Shown: positions 8,892 to 17,844, counted from the stretch's first letter. The stretch is DNA of 64,000 nucleotides from Sphingomonas metalli (GCF_014641735.1 NZ_BMIH01000002.1:620001-684000); one strand, 5' to 3'. Notes: a model not told the origin generated them from the letters alone. Numbers and translations are program-made.

Positions 8892-10100
8892 ATGTTGTCG
8901 CTCGCGCGCCTGCCCGACCCCGTCCCGCCCGCCGCTGCCGAGGAGCAGCCGGTGTTCGTCGTCGCGGGCAATCGGCTGACGTTGCTCGACACCGGACCGC
9001 GCCGGCTGGAGGCGCTGATCGCCCTGATCGAGGGCGCGACCCGCTCGTTGCGGATCCTCTACTATATCTACGCCGACGACGCGACCGGCCGGCGGGTCAA
9101 CGCCGCGCTCGCCGCCGCCGCCAGGCGCGGCGTGCGCGTGGCGCTGGTGATCGACGGGTTCGGCAGCGACGACACGCCCGAGGACTTTTTCGACGAGGTC
9201 GTCGCCGCCGGCGTCGACCTGTGCCGCTTCGCCCCGCGCTTCGGCCGGCGCTACCTGTTGCGCAATCACCAGAAGCTGGCGCTGGCCGATGCCGAGGGGC
9301 CTGCGCCGCGGATCATCATCGGCGGCTTCAACGTCGAGGACGATTATTTCGGCACCGCCGCCGATCAGGCGTGGCGCGATCTCGGCCTGCTCGTCGAGGG
9401 GCCGGCGGCGACGCGGATGCGCGGCTATTTCGACACGCTGCGCGCCGGTATCGAGGGGCGCGCGCTGCGGGTCCGACCGCTCAACAAGACGCTCGCACGC
9501 TTCAGCGAGGAAGACGGGCCGCTGCGCTGGCTGATCGGCGGACCGACGCGCAAGCTGTCGCCCTGGGCCCGAGCGCTACGTCGCGACCTGGAACAGGGCC
9601 GCTGCATCGACATGATTGCCGGCTATTTCACCCCCAGCCCGCTGCTGCTGCGACGGATCGAGAAGGCGGGTCGTGCCAGCCAGCGGGTGCGCGTCGTGAC
9701 GGCCGCCCGGTCGGACAACAATGCCACGATCGCCGCCGCACGCTTCACCTATGCGGGCCTGCTCCGGCGCGGGGTGCGGATCTTCGAATATCAGCCGACC
9801 AAGCTCCACACCAAGCTCTACGTGGTCGACGATGCCGTCCATATCGGCTCGGCCAATTTCGACATGCGCAGCCTGTTCATCAATCTGGAGCTGATGCTCC
9901 GGATCGAGGACGCCGCCTTCGCGGCGCATGTCCGCCGCTATGTCGATGGCGAGGTGGCGCGGTCGGAGGAGATCGATGCCGCCGGCTATCGGGCGCGCAC
10001 CGGCTGGTGGCAGCGGGCCAAGCAGTTCGGCGCCTATGTCCTGCTCGCCTTCGTCGATCCGGGCCTGTCGCGCGGCCTCAATTTCGGGATCGACGATTAG
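8892..10100 (+). CDS. Phospholipase D / cardiolipin synthase-like protein
   Basis: 402-aa member of the phospholipase D superfamily with both catalytic HKD half-sites: NHQKLALAD followed by GGFNVEDDY (about residues 126-157) and HTKLYVVDD followed by GSANFDMRS (about 311-334). The tandem organisation and lengths fit ClsB-type cardiolipin synthases. No clear N-terminal membrane segments are seen, unlike ClsA, so a soluble or peripheral enzyme is inferred. A PmtA-like phospholipid methyltransferase gene lies convergently just downstream, consistent with a phospholipid-modification neighbourhood. Confidence 0.88.
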   Translation: MLSLARLPDPVPPAAAEEQPVFVVAGNRLTLLDTGPRRLEALIALIEGATRSLRILYYIYADDATGRRVNAALAAAARRGVRVALVIDGFGSDDTPEDFFDEVVAAGVDLCRFAPRFGRRYLLRNHQKLALADAEGPAPRIIIGGFNVEDDYFGTAADQAWRDLGLLVEGPAATRMRGYFDTLRAGIEGRALRVRPLNKTLARFSEEDGPLRWLIGGPTRKLSPWARALRRDLEQGRCIDMIAGYFTPSPLLLRRIEKAGRASQRVRVVTAARSDNNATIAAARFTYAGLLRRGVRIFEYQPTKLHTKLYVVDDAVHIGSANFDMRSLFINLELMLRIEDAAFAAHVRRYVDGEVARSEEIDAAGYRARTGWWQRAKQFGAYVLLAFVDPGLSRGLNFGIDD

Positions 10101-10120
10101 GTCGAAATTGCGGGAGATTG

Positions 10121-10197
10121 CCCCGTCGGAGCGGAGCGAAGTCGAAGCACAGGCGGGTCTCAGGCCCTTCGACGGCACTCGGGGCGAACGGTCAGAG
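10121..10197. repeat. REP-like inverted repeat, family A copy 2 (degenerate)
   Basis: Contains GAGCGAAGTCGAAGCAC and an opposing arm CCCTTCGACGGCACTCGGGGCGAACGG. Lies between the convergent phospholipase D and methyltransferase genes. Confidence 0.7.
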
Positions 10198-10237
10198 GGC
10201 GGGTCGACCTGATGTCATCCAGTTCGAGGCCGGCCCG

Positions 10238-10846
10238 TCAGTCCTTCCAGCCCCAGTAGAGCTGCGCCGGCGGGACGTTCCACCATTCCATCGCATGGTC
10301 GATCCGCTGCCAGTGCGGGACCAGGAAGTCCTTCACCTTGGGGCTGAACTGATAGACGAGGAAGGCGCCGCCCGGGCGCAGCGCCTGATGCGTCGCCGCG
10401 GCGATCGCAGGGCCGACGCCGGCGGGCAGGGTGGAGAAGGGCAGGCCCGACAGGATATAGTCGGCATGATCGAAACCGCGCTCGCCGATGATCCGCTGCA
10501 CGTCGGCCGCCGACCCCTCGACCGCCTGAAACCGCGAATCGACGATCGTCGCGTCGAGATAGCGGATGAAGTCCGCATTGGTGTCGATCGCGATCAGCGT
10601 CGCATCGGGGGCCATCCGCTCCAGGATCGGCCGGCAGAAGGTGCCGACGCCCGGCCCATATTCCACGAACAGCTTGCAGTTCGCCCAGTCGACCGGCCCC
10701 AGCATCTTGCGGATCAGCTTGTCCGACGAGGGGATGATCGATCCGACCATCACCGGGTGCTTGAGGAAACCCTGAAAGAACATCTGCGCCGGAGAGGGAA
10801 TGCCAGCGGGGCGGGCACGGCGGGCAGCAGAGCTGGAAGTGGCCAT
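10238..10846 (-). CDS. SAM-dependent methyltransferase, PmtA-like
   Basis: 202-aa class I methyltransferase. The SAM-binding motif I reads VEYGPGVGTF, followed by IAIDTNADFI (motif post-I). The sequence before it (FFQGFLKHPVMVGSIIPSS) resembles the N-terminus of rhizobial PmtA-type phospholipid N-methyltransferases, which convert phosphatidylethanolamine to its methylated forms, and of related rRNA dimethylase-like proteins. ATG 10846 was chosen because AGGA precedes it by 7 bases; an in-frame ATG exists 30 bp upstream. Substrate is inferred from similarity only. Confidence 0.78.
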   Translation of the reverse strand: MATSSSAARRARPAGIPSPAQMFFQGFLKHPVMVGSIIPSSDKLIRKMLGPVDWANCKLFVEYGPGVGTFCRPILERMAPDATLIAIDTNADFIRYLDATIVDSRFQAVEGSAADVQRIIGERGFDHADYILSGLPFSTLPAGVGPAIAAATHQALRPGGAFLVYQFSPKVKDFLVPHWQRIDHAMEWWNVPPAQLYWGWKD

Positions 10847-11053
10847 GAAAGGTCCTGTCGATCGTGGTCCCCACACGAACGGCGAGGTCTGCCTCTCCGT
10901 CGCACAACTCCCAAACGGGTTTCAAGCCGGCGAGTTTCATATCCGTGACCGGACGCTGCGCACGGATGACGGTTTCGCGACGAATGGAGGGGCGTACTGT
11001 CGACGAAGGACAAGCCGATCTATGGGTGCAGAGGCGAGGGGGAAGTTTCCGAC

Positions 11054-11377
11054 ATGACTCAGGATGGGCCCGGCGAGATCGCGGTGATCTTCCGTTCGCA
11101 ACGCAACGGGACCGATCCGGCAGGCTATGCCGCCGCGGCCGCGGCGATGGAGGTGCGCGCGGCGGCCATGCCCGGCTATCGCGGGATCGAGAGCGTCCGC
11201 GATGCCGAGGGCGTCGGCATCACCATCAGCTGGTGGGCCGACGAGGCCGCCGCGATCGCGTGGCGCGACGACCCGGCGCACGCCGCGGTGCGCGAGCGGG
11301 GGCGGGCGCTATGGTATGACAGGTACGAGGTGACGGTGGCGCAGGTAACGCGCGGCTATCGCTGGGTGCGGGGGTAG
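11054..11377 (+). CDS. Antibiotic biosynthesis monooxygenase (ABM) domain protein
   Basis: 107-aa protein with the ferredoxin-like ABM fold. Recognisable features are IAVIFRSQRN at the start, the central segment MPGYRGIESVRDAEGVGITISWW and the DDPAHAAVRERGRALWYDRYEV tail. Homologous single-domain proteins act on quinones or heme, or are of unknown function. No heme-binding motif is evident, so the substrate is left open. It is a single gene flanked by repeats downstream. Confidence 0.8.
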   Translation: MTQDGPGEIAVIFRSQRNGTDPAGYAAAAAAMEVRAAAMPGYRGIESVRDAEGVGITISWWADEAAAIAWRDDPAHAAVRERGRALWYDRYEVTVAQVTRGYRWVRG

Positions 11378-11418
11378 GGTTCATTAGAGCAAGATGACTT
11401 GAGGTTGACCCACCTCTC

Positions 11419-11490
11419 ACCGTTCGCCCTGAGCGCAGTCGAAGGGCCTGAGACGTAAGCTGTGCTTCGACTTCGCTCAGCACGAACGGG
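11419..11490. repeat. REP-like inverted repeat, family A copy 3
   Basis: Arms ACCGTTCGCCCTGAGCGCAG (from 11419) and GCTTCGACTTCGCTCAGCAC (from 11464) are inverted with respect to each other with TCGAAGGG between. Immediately followed by a family C element. Confidence 0.82.
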
Positions 11491-11534
11491 TCGGTGTCAT
11501 GTTATCCAACTCGAGCGCCCACTGTTCCCCGATC

Positions 11535-11698
11535 TTTGTGAAAGCCGCGATAGCGCGCTCTCCCACTCGTCATCCCGGACGTGTTCCGGGATCCACTGCT
11601 CCGCGAAATCAAAGGGATGTGCGTTTGCGGCGCCGTGGATGCCGGAACAATTTCGGCATGACGACGGGCTTTGCGTAAAGGTTTCGCCTGCGCCGGGG
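11535..11698. repeat. Family C composite palindromic repeat, full copy
   Basis: Nested inverted repeat. The outer arms resemble TTTGTGAAAGCCGCGAT and AAAGGTTTCGCCTGCGCCGG. The inner palindromes are CGTCATCCCGGACGTGTTCC and GATGCCGGAACAATTTCGGC, joined by a spacer with TGTGCGTTTGCGGCGCCG. With the preceding family A element it fills the 334-bp gap between the ABM gene and the CDC48 gene. Confidence 0.85.
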
Positions 11699-11711
11699 AA
11701 CAGTCTGGTCC

Positions 11712-14003
11712 TTACCGCCCCTTTTCCCCCCGCGGCGTCAGCTGCCCCGGCGAGATGAAGCCGATCGGCTGGATCGCCGCGGCCTCCTGCTTCAGCCGCG
11801 CGGCGATCTGCTCATAGTCGCGCTCCATTTCGGCGGTCACGCTGGCGCGGCTGTCCTCCAGCGCCTTCTCGAAGTCGCTCATATAGACCTCGCGTGCGCC
11901 GAGCGACCGGCGCAGCGCGACGAGGCCGGCGCGGCGCACCACGTCCTCAAGGTCGGCGCCGGTATAGCGCTCGGTCCGCCGCGCCACCTCGTCGAGATCG
12001 ACATCCGCGGCGAGCGGCATCTTCTGCGTCTGGATCGACAGGATGCGCCGCCGCCCCTCGGCGGTGGGCACGCCGACATAGACCAGCTCGTCGAAGCGGC
12101 CCGGCCGCAGCAGCGCCGGATCGACGAGGTTGGGCCGGTTGGTCGCGCCGATCACCACCACCGATTGCAGCTCCTCCAGCCCGTCCATCTCGGCGAGGAT
12201 CGTGTTGACCACCCGCTCGGTCACCTGCGGCTCGCCCAGTCCGCCGCCGCGGGCGGGGACGAGGCTGTCGAGCTCGTCGATGAAGATCACCGTCGGCGCG
12301 ACCTGGCGTGCCCGGGCGAAGAGCCGGCTGATCTGCTGCTCGCTCTCGCCATACCACTTGCTCAGCAGGTCGCTCGACTTGGTGGCGATGAAGTTCGCCT
12401 CCGCCTCGCGCGCCACCGCCTTGGCGAGCAATGTCTTGCCCGTGCCCGGCGGCCCGTAGAGCAGGAAGCCCTTGGCCGGGCGAATGCCCAGCCGGCGGAA
12501 GGCGTCGGGATCCTTGAGCGGCAGCTCCACGCCCTCCTTCAGCCGCTCCTGAGCCGCGTCGAGCCCGCCGACATCCTCCCAGCGGACGGTCGGCGCCTGC
12601 ACCATCACCTCGCGCATCGCCGAGGGCTGGACCCGCTTGAGCGCGCCGAGAAAGTCGTCGCGCGTCACCGACAGCGTCTCCAGCACCTCGGGCGGAATGG
12701 TCCGCTCCTCGAGATTGAGCTTCGGCATGATCCGGCGCACCGCCTCGATCGCCGCCTCGCGGGTCAGCGCGGCGAGGTCGGCACCGACGAAGCCGTAGGT
12801 GGTGCGCGCCAGCTCGGTCAGGTCGACGCCCTCGCCCAGCGGCATGCCGCGGGTGTGGATGCCCAGGATCTCGCGCCGCCCGCGCTCGTCGGGCACGCCG
12901 ACCACGATCTCGCGATCGAACCGGCCGGGCCGGCGCAGCGCCTCGTCGATCGCCTCGGGCCGGTTGGTGGCGGCAATCACGATCAGGTTCGCGCGCGCTT
13001 CCAGCCCGTCCATCAGCGTCAGCAGCTGCGCCACCAGCCGCTTCTCCGCCTCGCCCTGCACATTGCCGCGCTTGGGGGCTATCGAGTCGATCTCGTCGAT
13101 GAAGACGATCGAGGGCGCGGACTTGGCCGCCTCCTCGAAGATCTCGCGCAGCCGCCCTTCGGACTCGCCATAGGCGGAGCCCATGATCTCCGGCCCGTTG
13201 ATCAGGAAGAACTGCGCGTCGCTCTCGTTCGCCACCGCGCGCGCGAGGCGGGTCTTGCCGGTGCCCGGCGGGCCGTAGAGGAGCAGCCCCTTGGGCGGCT
13301 CGACCCCCAGCCGCTCGAACAGCTCGGGATAGCGGAGCGGCAGCTCGACCATCTCGCGCAGCTGGTCGATCGTCGAGGCCATGCCGCCGATATCGTCATA
13401 GGTGACGTCCGCCCGGCGGGTATCGCCCGCCTCCTGATATTCGGGACGGAGCTCGATCTCCGTATTCTCGTCGATATGGACGATGCCCTTGGGACTGGCC
13501 GAGACGACCTGCAGCCGGATCTCCTGCAGGGCATAGGCGGGCGCGTTCATGAAGCGCTGGACGGTCGGCGGCATGTCCGCCACCCGTTGGTGCCCGGCGG
13601 TCGCGACCACGTCGCCCTGGCAGAAGGGCCGGCCGAGGAACGTGCGCTTCAACGCGTTCGCCGAGCCCTGGAGGCGCAGGTTCTGCTGCGCCGGCGCGAA
13701 GACGACCCGCGTCGCCGGCCGCGATACGGCACGGCGGACCTCGACGAAATCACCCGAACCGACCCCGGCATTGGCGCGCTGGAGCCCGTCGATGCGCAGG
13801 ATCTCCAGCCCCTCGTCCTCTGGATAGGGGGCGACGGCGCGGGCGGGGGTGGAGAGCTTGCCGATGATCTCGACGATATCGCCCTCGCCGACTCCCAGCG
13901 CCGCCATCAGGGTGCGCGGCAGATGCGCAAGGCCGCGGCCCGAATCCTCCGGCCGGCTATTGGCCACCTGGATCTTGCGCTGGGGAGTCTCGGCATCGGC
14001 CAT
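11712..14003 (-). CDS. CDC48/p97-type double AAA+ ATPase
   Basis: 763-aa hexameric unfoldase of the CDC48/VCP/VAT family. The N-terminal substrate-binding region (double-psi barrel plus CDC48 domain 2, about residues 5-190) precedes two AAA modules. Each has Walker A GPPGTGKT (D1 about residue 245, D2 about 520) and Walker B (IVFIDEIDSIAPKR in D1, VIFIDELDSLVPARG in D2). Both arginine-finger regions (RRPGRFD, LRPGRFD) are present. Such proteins are typical of archaea and eukaryotes and sporadic in bacteria; protein extraction or unfolding is the likely role. ATG 14003 follows AGGAAAGGAC. Confidence 0.93.
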   Translation of the reverse strand: MADAETPQRKIQVANSRPEDSGRGLAHLPRTLMAALGVGEGDIVEIIGKLSTPARAVAPYPEDEGLEILRIDGLQRANAGVGSGDFVEVRRAVSRPATRVVFAPAQQNLRLQGSANALKRTFLGRPFCQGDVVATAGHQRVADMPPTVQRFMNAPAYALQEIRLQVVSASPKGIVHIDENTEIELRPEYQEAGDTRRADVTYDDIGGMASTIDQLREMVELPLRYPELFERLGVEPPKGLLLYGPPGTGKTRLARAVANESDAQFFLINGPEIMGSAYGESEGRLREIFEEAAKSAPSIVFIDEIDSIAPKRGNVQGEAEKRLVAQLLTLMDGLEARANLIVIAATNRPEAIDEALRRPGRFDREIVVGVPDERGRREILGIHTRGMPLGEGVDLTELARTTYGFVGADLAALTREAAIEAVRRIMPKLNLEERTIPPEVLETLSVTRDDFLGALKRVQPSAMREVMVQAPTVRWEDVGGLDAAQERLKEGVELPLKDPDAFRRLGIRPAKGFLLYGPPGTGKTLLAKAVAREAEANFIATKSSDLLSKWYGESEQQISRLFARARQVAPTVIFIDELDSLVPARGGGLGEPQVTERVVNTILAEMDGLEELQSVVVIGATNRPNLVDPALLRPGRFDELVYVGVPTAEGRRRILSIQTQKMPLAADVDLDEVARRTERYTGADLEDVVRRAGLVALRRSLGAREVYMSDFEKALEDSRASVTAEMERDYEQIAARLKQEAAAIQPIGFISPGQLTPRGEKGR

Positions 14004-14089
14004 CGTCTTTTGTCCTTTCCTGCCGGCAAGCGCATGGCCCGTAACCGGGTTCCGGCGTGTGTCGGCAGCAGGTAGCGATCGCAGACGCG

Positions 14090-14120
14090 AAAAAAAGGGC
14101 CGGTCCGAATGGACCAGCCC
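14090..14120 (-). terminator. Intrinsic terminator with no annotated gene upstream
   Basis: On the minus strand the hairpin GGGCTGGTCC-ATTC-GGACCGGCCC (one G-U pair) is followed at once by seven T. On the plus strand the same position is a C-A mismatch, so the minus RNA is the structured one. It lies 87 bp upstream of the CDC48 start, in its leader, so it is either an attenuator or the end of a small RNA. Confidence 0.7.
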
Positions 14121-14206
14121 TGGAAGTTTTTAGGAGAGGATGCCTGAAAGGCAGGTTCGTTTTGCGCTGCACCGTGGTATGTTGCAAGTGCGAAAAGAGT
14201 GATTAA

Positions 14207-14225
14207 GATTGCATCAACCGCAATC
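14207..14225. promoter_or_regulatory. Candidate LysR-type operator
   Basis: Perfect inverted repeat GATTGC-N7-GCAATC 35 bp ahead of the LysR gene start. It contains the T-N11-A spacing typical of LysR binding sites and could mediate autoregulation. Confidence 0.45.
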
Positions 14226-14259
14226 GTTATAGAACGGGACGATACCGGAGACCGGAGAG

Positions 14260-15156
14260 ATGCGAAGGCTTCCCCCATTGGGCGCCATCGAGGCGTTCGT
14301 CCAGGTTGCGCGGCTCGGCTCGGTCAAGGCCGCGGCCGAGGAACTCGCGCTGTCCGCACCGGCGCTGTCGCGGCGCGTCCAGTCGCTCGAACGCTTTATC
14401 GGCCGGCCGCTCTTTGCCCGCCGGCATCAGGCGATGGTCCTCAACGAGGATGGCGAGCGGCTGCTGACCGAGATCGCGCCGGTCCTCGACCAGCTGTCCA
14501 ATGCGGTCGAGGCGATGACCGCGGGGCGCGAGCTGCTGCGGCTGCGGCTCGGCGTGCTGCCGCTGTTCGCGGCGCAACGGCTCTTCCCCCGGGTCGGCGA
14601 CCTGCGGCGGGCCCATCCCGATCTGCACCTCGACATCGACACGGCGGGCCATGGCATCGCGCGGCTGGGCGACGGGCTGGATGCGGTGATCGCACTCGCG
14701 CGCGACATCGAGCCCTCGCTCTACGCCAAGCGGATCGACACCAATTCGGTCTATGTCATCGGCTCGCGCGCGATGCAGGAAGGTCCGCGGCCGATCACCC
14801 GGCCGGAGCAGCTGTCCGGCCAGACCGCGCTGCTGCACCGCGAAATGCCCGACACGATCAGCGCCTGGGCGAGCGCGGCGGGCGTCGACCCGATCAAGCC
14901 GCTCGCAGTCGACTATTTCGATGCCGGGGGGCTGATGCTGGAGGCGACGGCACAGGGCCTCGGCGTCGCCTTCATGCATGCGAGCCACTTCAACCATGCC
15001 AACGACCCGCGGCTGGTGCGTCTCTTTCCGGAGATCGAGGTGGAGAGCCCCTACAGCCACTGGTTCGTCTGCCGCCCCCGCGCCATGCAGGCGCGGCCGG
15101 TGCGGATCTTCCACGACTGGCTGTTCAGCGACTTCGTGAAGAGCGACCAGGGGTGA
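14260..15156 (+). CDS. LysR family transcriptional regulator
   Basis: 298-aa LysR regulator. The N-terminal winged HTH (about residues 5-64) shows AIEAFVQVARLGSVKAAAEE followed by LSAPALSRRVQSLERFIGRPLF, a close GcvA/AmpR-like HTH. The remaining ~220 residues form the periplasmic-binding-protein-like effector domain. The effector is unknown. A palindrome just upstream may be its own operator. The nearest divergent gene is the CDC48 ATPase, the default candidate target, but nothing in the sequence proves this. Confidence 0.92.
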   Translation: MRRLPPLGAIEAFVQVARLGSVKAAAEELALSAPALSRRVQSLERFIGRPLFARRHQAMVLNEDGERLLTEIAPVLDQLSNAVEAMTAGRELLRLRLGVLPLFAAQRLFPRVGDLRRAHPDLHLDIDTAGHGIARLGDGLDAVIALARDIEPSLYAKRIDTNSVYVIGSRAMQEGPRPITRPEQLSGQTALLHREMPDTISAWASAAGVDPIKPLAVDYFDAGGLMLEATAQGLGVAFMHASHFNHANDPRLVRLFPEIEVESPYSHWFVCRPRAMQARPVRIFHDWLFSDFVKSDQG

Positions 15157-15168
15157 TGTTCGCCTAAT

Positions 15169-15425
15169 GTGCTTCGGTCGCGCGAAGGCGCTGCGCCGCG
15201 AAGAAGGTTGGTTCGCGCGGAGGCGCGGAGGCGCGGAGAAGAAGGGAATGAGAGGGCCGTGGCACACGCCGCGCGCGGCGCTTCATCTTCGCCTGCGCCC
15301 AAGATGAAGAGCTGCTGCCGCGGTACGCGCAACACCTCCGCGCCTCCGCGTCTCCGCGTGAAAAAATCCTCTGCGGCCTCAGCGCCGTCGCGCGAACCAA
15401 CCGCCTTCGCGCCTTTGCGTGAAAC
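15169..15425. repeat. Large imperfect inverted repeat, family E
   Basis: Left arm carries CGCGAAGGCGCTGCGC, GGTTGGTTCGCGCGGAGGCG and repeats of GCGGAGGCGCGGAG. The right arm carries CTCCGCGCCTCCGCGTCTCC, CGCGCGAACCAACCGCCTTC and GCGCCTTTGCGTGAAAC, its inverted counterpart. The centre includes CATCTTCGCCTGCGCCCAAG. No gene is evident in this 275-bp gap. Confidence 0.75.
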
Positions 15426-15431
15426 AAACCC

Positions 15432-15833
15432 TCAGATCAACGCCAGCTCCGCCAGCTTCCCCACCAGCGACGGCGGCATCGCGGCGAGTCCGCTTGCGCC
15501 GCCCCCCAGATCGGCCGGCGCGTCGCCCGCCTCCAGATAGCGCCAGCCCTGATGCGCACGCTTCGGCCGCGCCTCGACCAGCTGGAAGTCGGGGCCGAGA
15601 TGGATCGCCACCCGGCCGCCCTCCGCCTCGCCGAAGCGGACGATCGGCGAGCGCGCGATCAGCTGGTGCTTGAAGATCCAGTAGAGCGAGCCGGCGCCGG
15701 CGATCTCCTCGTGCCGCTTGGGCAGGAAGCGGGTGGTGAGGAACAGCTCTCCCGCCTCGGCACGCGTCGCCAGCCGTTCGGCAAGATGCTCGACGCTGGT
15801 GATCCCGAACGCGACCTTGGTCAGATGCAGCAT
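15432..15833 (-). CDS. DUF1489 family protein
   Basis: 133-aa protein of the alphaproteobacterial DUF1489 family, function unknown. Typical features are the start MLHLTKVAFGITSVEHL, the segment TTRFLPKRHEEIAGAGSLYWIFKH and the end PPSLVGKLAELALI. No transmembrane segment or catalytic motif is evident. ATG 15833 gives the family N-terminus; the frame stays open upstream into the end of mgtE. It is 37 bp downstream of mgtE on the same strand and probably co-transcribed. Confidence 0.85.
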   Translation of the reverse strand: MLHLTKVAFGITSVEHLAERLATRAEAGELFLTTRFLPKRHEEIAGAGSLYWIFKHQLIARSPIVRFGEAEGGRVAIHLGPDFQLVEARPKRAHQGWRYLEAGDAPADLGGGASGLAAMPPSLVGKLAELALI

Positions 15834-15870
15834 CGGCCCGATATGGGCCGCCGCCGCGGGGCCGCAAGCG

Positions 15871-17277
15871 CTAGCCGCCGAGCCCCCAGAGCGTCGCAAG
15901 TCCCAGAAACGACAGGAAGCCCATCGTGTCGGTGCACATCGTCACGAACACGGAGGAGGAGACGGCCGGATCCACGTCGAACCGGTCGAGCGTGATCGGC
16001 ACGAACACGCCCGCCAGTCCCGCCACGACATTGTTGATCAGCAGGGCCAGCCCGAACACGACCGCCAGCGCCGGGTTGCCCGACCAGAAATAGCAGCCCG
16101 CACCCACCACCAGCCCCAGCGCGCTGCCGTTGCTGGCGGCGATGCGCAGCTCCCGCCAGATCATCCGCATCGTGTTGGAGCTGGTCAGCTGGTTGGTCGC
16201 CAGCGCGCGGACGACCACCGCCAGCGTCTGCGTGCCGGCATTGCCGCCCATGCCGCTGACGATCCCCATCAGCTGCGCCAGCACCGCGAAGCGCGCGATC
16301 CGCTCGTCGAACAGCCCGACCACCGTCGCCGCCAGCATCGCGGTGGGCAGGTTGATCAGCAGCCACATCAGCCGCGTGCGCACCGTCAGCCGGATCGGCT
16401 CGTTGATGTCGCCCTCGCCCGCGCCCGACAGCCGTAGCACGTCCTCGCCCGCCTCCTGCTGGATGATGTGGACGACGTCGTCGACGGTGATCATCCCGAC
16501 CAGCCGTCCCGCCCCGTCGACCACCGCGGCGGAGATCAGCGCATATTTCTGGAAGCGGAGCGCCACCTCCTCCTGGTCCATGTCGACCGGGATCAGCGTC
16601 TGCTCGCGCGCCATCACATCGGCCACCGGCACCCAGCGCGGGGTGCGCAGGATCCACGACAGCGCGCAGGTCCCGACCGGGCGGTGTCCGGGATCGACCA
16701 CGAACACCTCCCAGAAATCGGTGGTCAGCTCCTCATGCCCGCGCAGATAGGTGATGACGTCGCCGACGGTCCAATGTTCGGGCACCGCGACCAGGTCGCG
16801 CTGCATCAGGCGGCCGGCGGATTCCTCGGGATAGGACAGCGCCTCCTCGATCGCGGCGCGATCGTCGGGGTCCAGCGCGCGCAACACCTCGCGCTGGTCC
16901 TCGGGCTCCATGTCCTCGATGATCGCGACCGCGTCGTCGGTATCGAGCTCCGCGGCGAGATCGGCGACCTCGGTCGGGGTCAGCGCGTCGATCAGGTCCT
17001 CGCGGACATAATCGTTCATTTCCGCGAAGACGTCGGCGTCGAGCAGGTCGCTGACCGCATGCGCCAGCGCGCCGCGCTGCTCGTGCGGCACCAGCTCGAA
17101 CAGGTCGGCGATGTCGGCGGGATGGAGCGGCTCGACCAGCGCGCGCGCCGCGTCGACATCGCCCTCCTCGACGGCATCGAGCACCGCACGGACGAATTCG
17201 GGCCGCAGCCGGTCGTCCTCGTCCAGCTCGTCGAGGTCGCGCTCGGTATCCGCTTCGGGAAGCTCGCTTTCGCCCAT
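15871..17277 (-). CDS. mgtE: Magnesium transporter MgtE
   Basis: 468-aa inner-membrane Mg2+ channel. Domains in order: acidic N-terminus, MgtE N domain of helical repeats (about residues 35-140), a tandem CBS pair (about 145-270) acting as the Mg2+ sensor, and a C-terminal five-helix pore region. The pore contains the family's conserved GMGGNAGTQTL stretch. Length fits the family. Start ATG 17277 is divergent from the cyclophilin gene 111 bp away. Confidence 0.95.
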   Translation of the reverse strand: MGESELPEADTERDLDELDEDDRLRPEFVRAVLDAVEEGDVDAARALVEPLHPADIADLFELVPHEQRGALAHAVSDLLDADVFAEMNDYVREDLIDALTPTEVADLAAELDTDDAVAIIEDMEPEDQREVLRALDPDDRAAIEEALSYPEESAGRLMQRDLVAVPEHWTVGDVITYLRGHEELTTDFWEVFVVDPGHRPVGTCALSWILRTPRWVPVADVMAREQTLIPVDMDQEEVALRFQKYALISAAVVDGAGRLVGMITVDDVVHIIQQEAGEDVLRLSGAGEGDINEPIRLTVRTRLMWLLINLPTAMLAATVVGLFDERIARFAVLAQLMGIVSGMGGNAGTQTLAVVVRALATNQLTSSNTMRMIWRELRIAASNGSALGLVVGAGCYFWSGNPALAVVFGLALLINNVVAGLAGVFVPITLDRFDVDPAVSSSVFVTMCTDTMGFLSFLGLATLWGLGG

Positions 17278-17388
17278 TGCCGCCTCCCTTGCCTGCCGGT
17301 GCGAGCCAGCGTCCTATCCCGGCCGCCCGCGATTTGCCAGCGGCGTCGGCTATCCCTATCTGCGGGCGCGACAACACGGAGAAGACCC

Positions 17389-17844
17389 ATGGCCGACACC
17401 CCCGAGACGCTGATCATGACGCTGGATGGCGGCGATGTGACGATCCGCCTGCGCCCCGACCTGGCGCCCGAACATGTGAAGCGCATCGCCGAGCTGGCGG
17501 ACGAGGGCTTCTATGACGGCGTCGTCTTCCACCGGGTCATTCCCGGCTTCATGGCGCAGGGCGGCGACCCGACCGGCACCGGCATGCATGGCTCGGACAA
17601 GCCGAACCTGAAACAGGAATTCTCGAAGGAGCCGCATGTCCGCGGCACCTGCTCGATGGCGCGGACGATGGATCCCAATTCCGCCAACTCGCAGTTCTTC
17701 ATCTGCTTCGACGACGCCCGCTTCCTCGACGGCCAATATACCGTGTGGGGCGAGGTGACCGACGGCATGGACCTGATCGACGCGCTGCCCAAGGGCGAAC
17801 CGCCGCGCGAGCCCGGCAAGATCGTCAAGATGCGGACTGCCTGA
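17389..17844 (+). CDS. Cyclophilin-type peptidyl-prolyl isomerase
   Basis: 151-aa cytoplasmic cyclophilin that catalyses cis-trans isomerisation of prolyl bonds. The active-site segments FHRVIPGFMAQGGDPTGTG (about residues 45-63) and NSQFFICFDDARFLDGQYTV are intact. No signal peptide is seen. The ATG at 17389 is preceded by CGGAGAAG. Single gene, followed by a 424-bp region without a protein gene. Confidence 0.95.
   Translation: MADTPETLIMTLDGGDVTIRLRPDLAPEHVKRIAELADEGFYDGVVFHRVIPGFMAQGGDPTGTGMHGSDKPNLKQEFSKEPHVRGTCSMARTMDPNSANSQFFICFDDARFLDGQYTVWGEVTDGMDLIDALPKGEPPREPGKIVKMRTA

Noticed and set aside
11535..11698. CRISPR array or phage attachment site suggested by the repeated palindromes
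   Set aside because: The repeats are inverted and nested, not direct and regularly spaced, and no cas, integrase or prophage genes are near.
14140..14202. A 20-codon frame with AGGAGAGG directly before ATG, upstream of the LysR gene
   Set aside because: The purine stretch abuts the ATG, leaving too little spacing for a usual ribosome binding site, and the peptide has no feature to support it.
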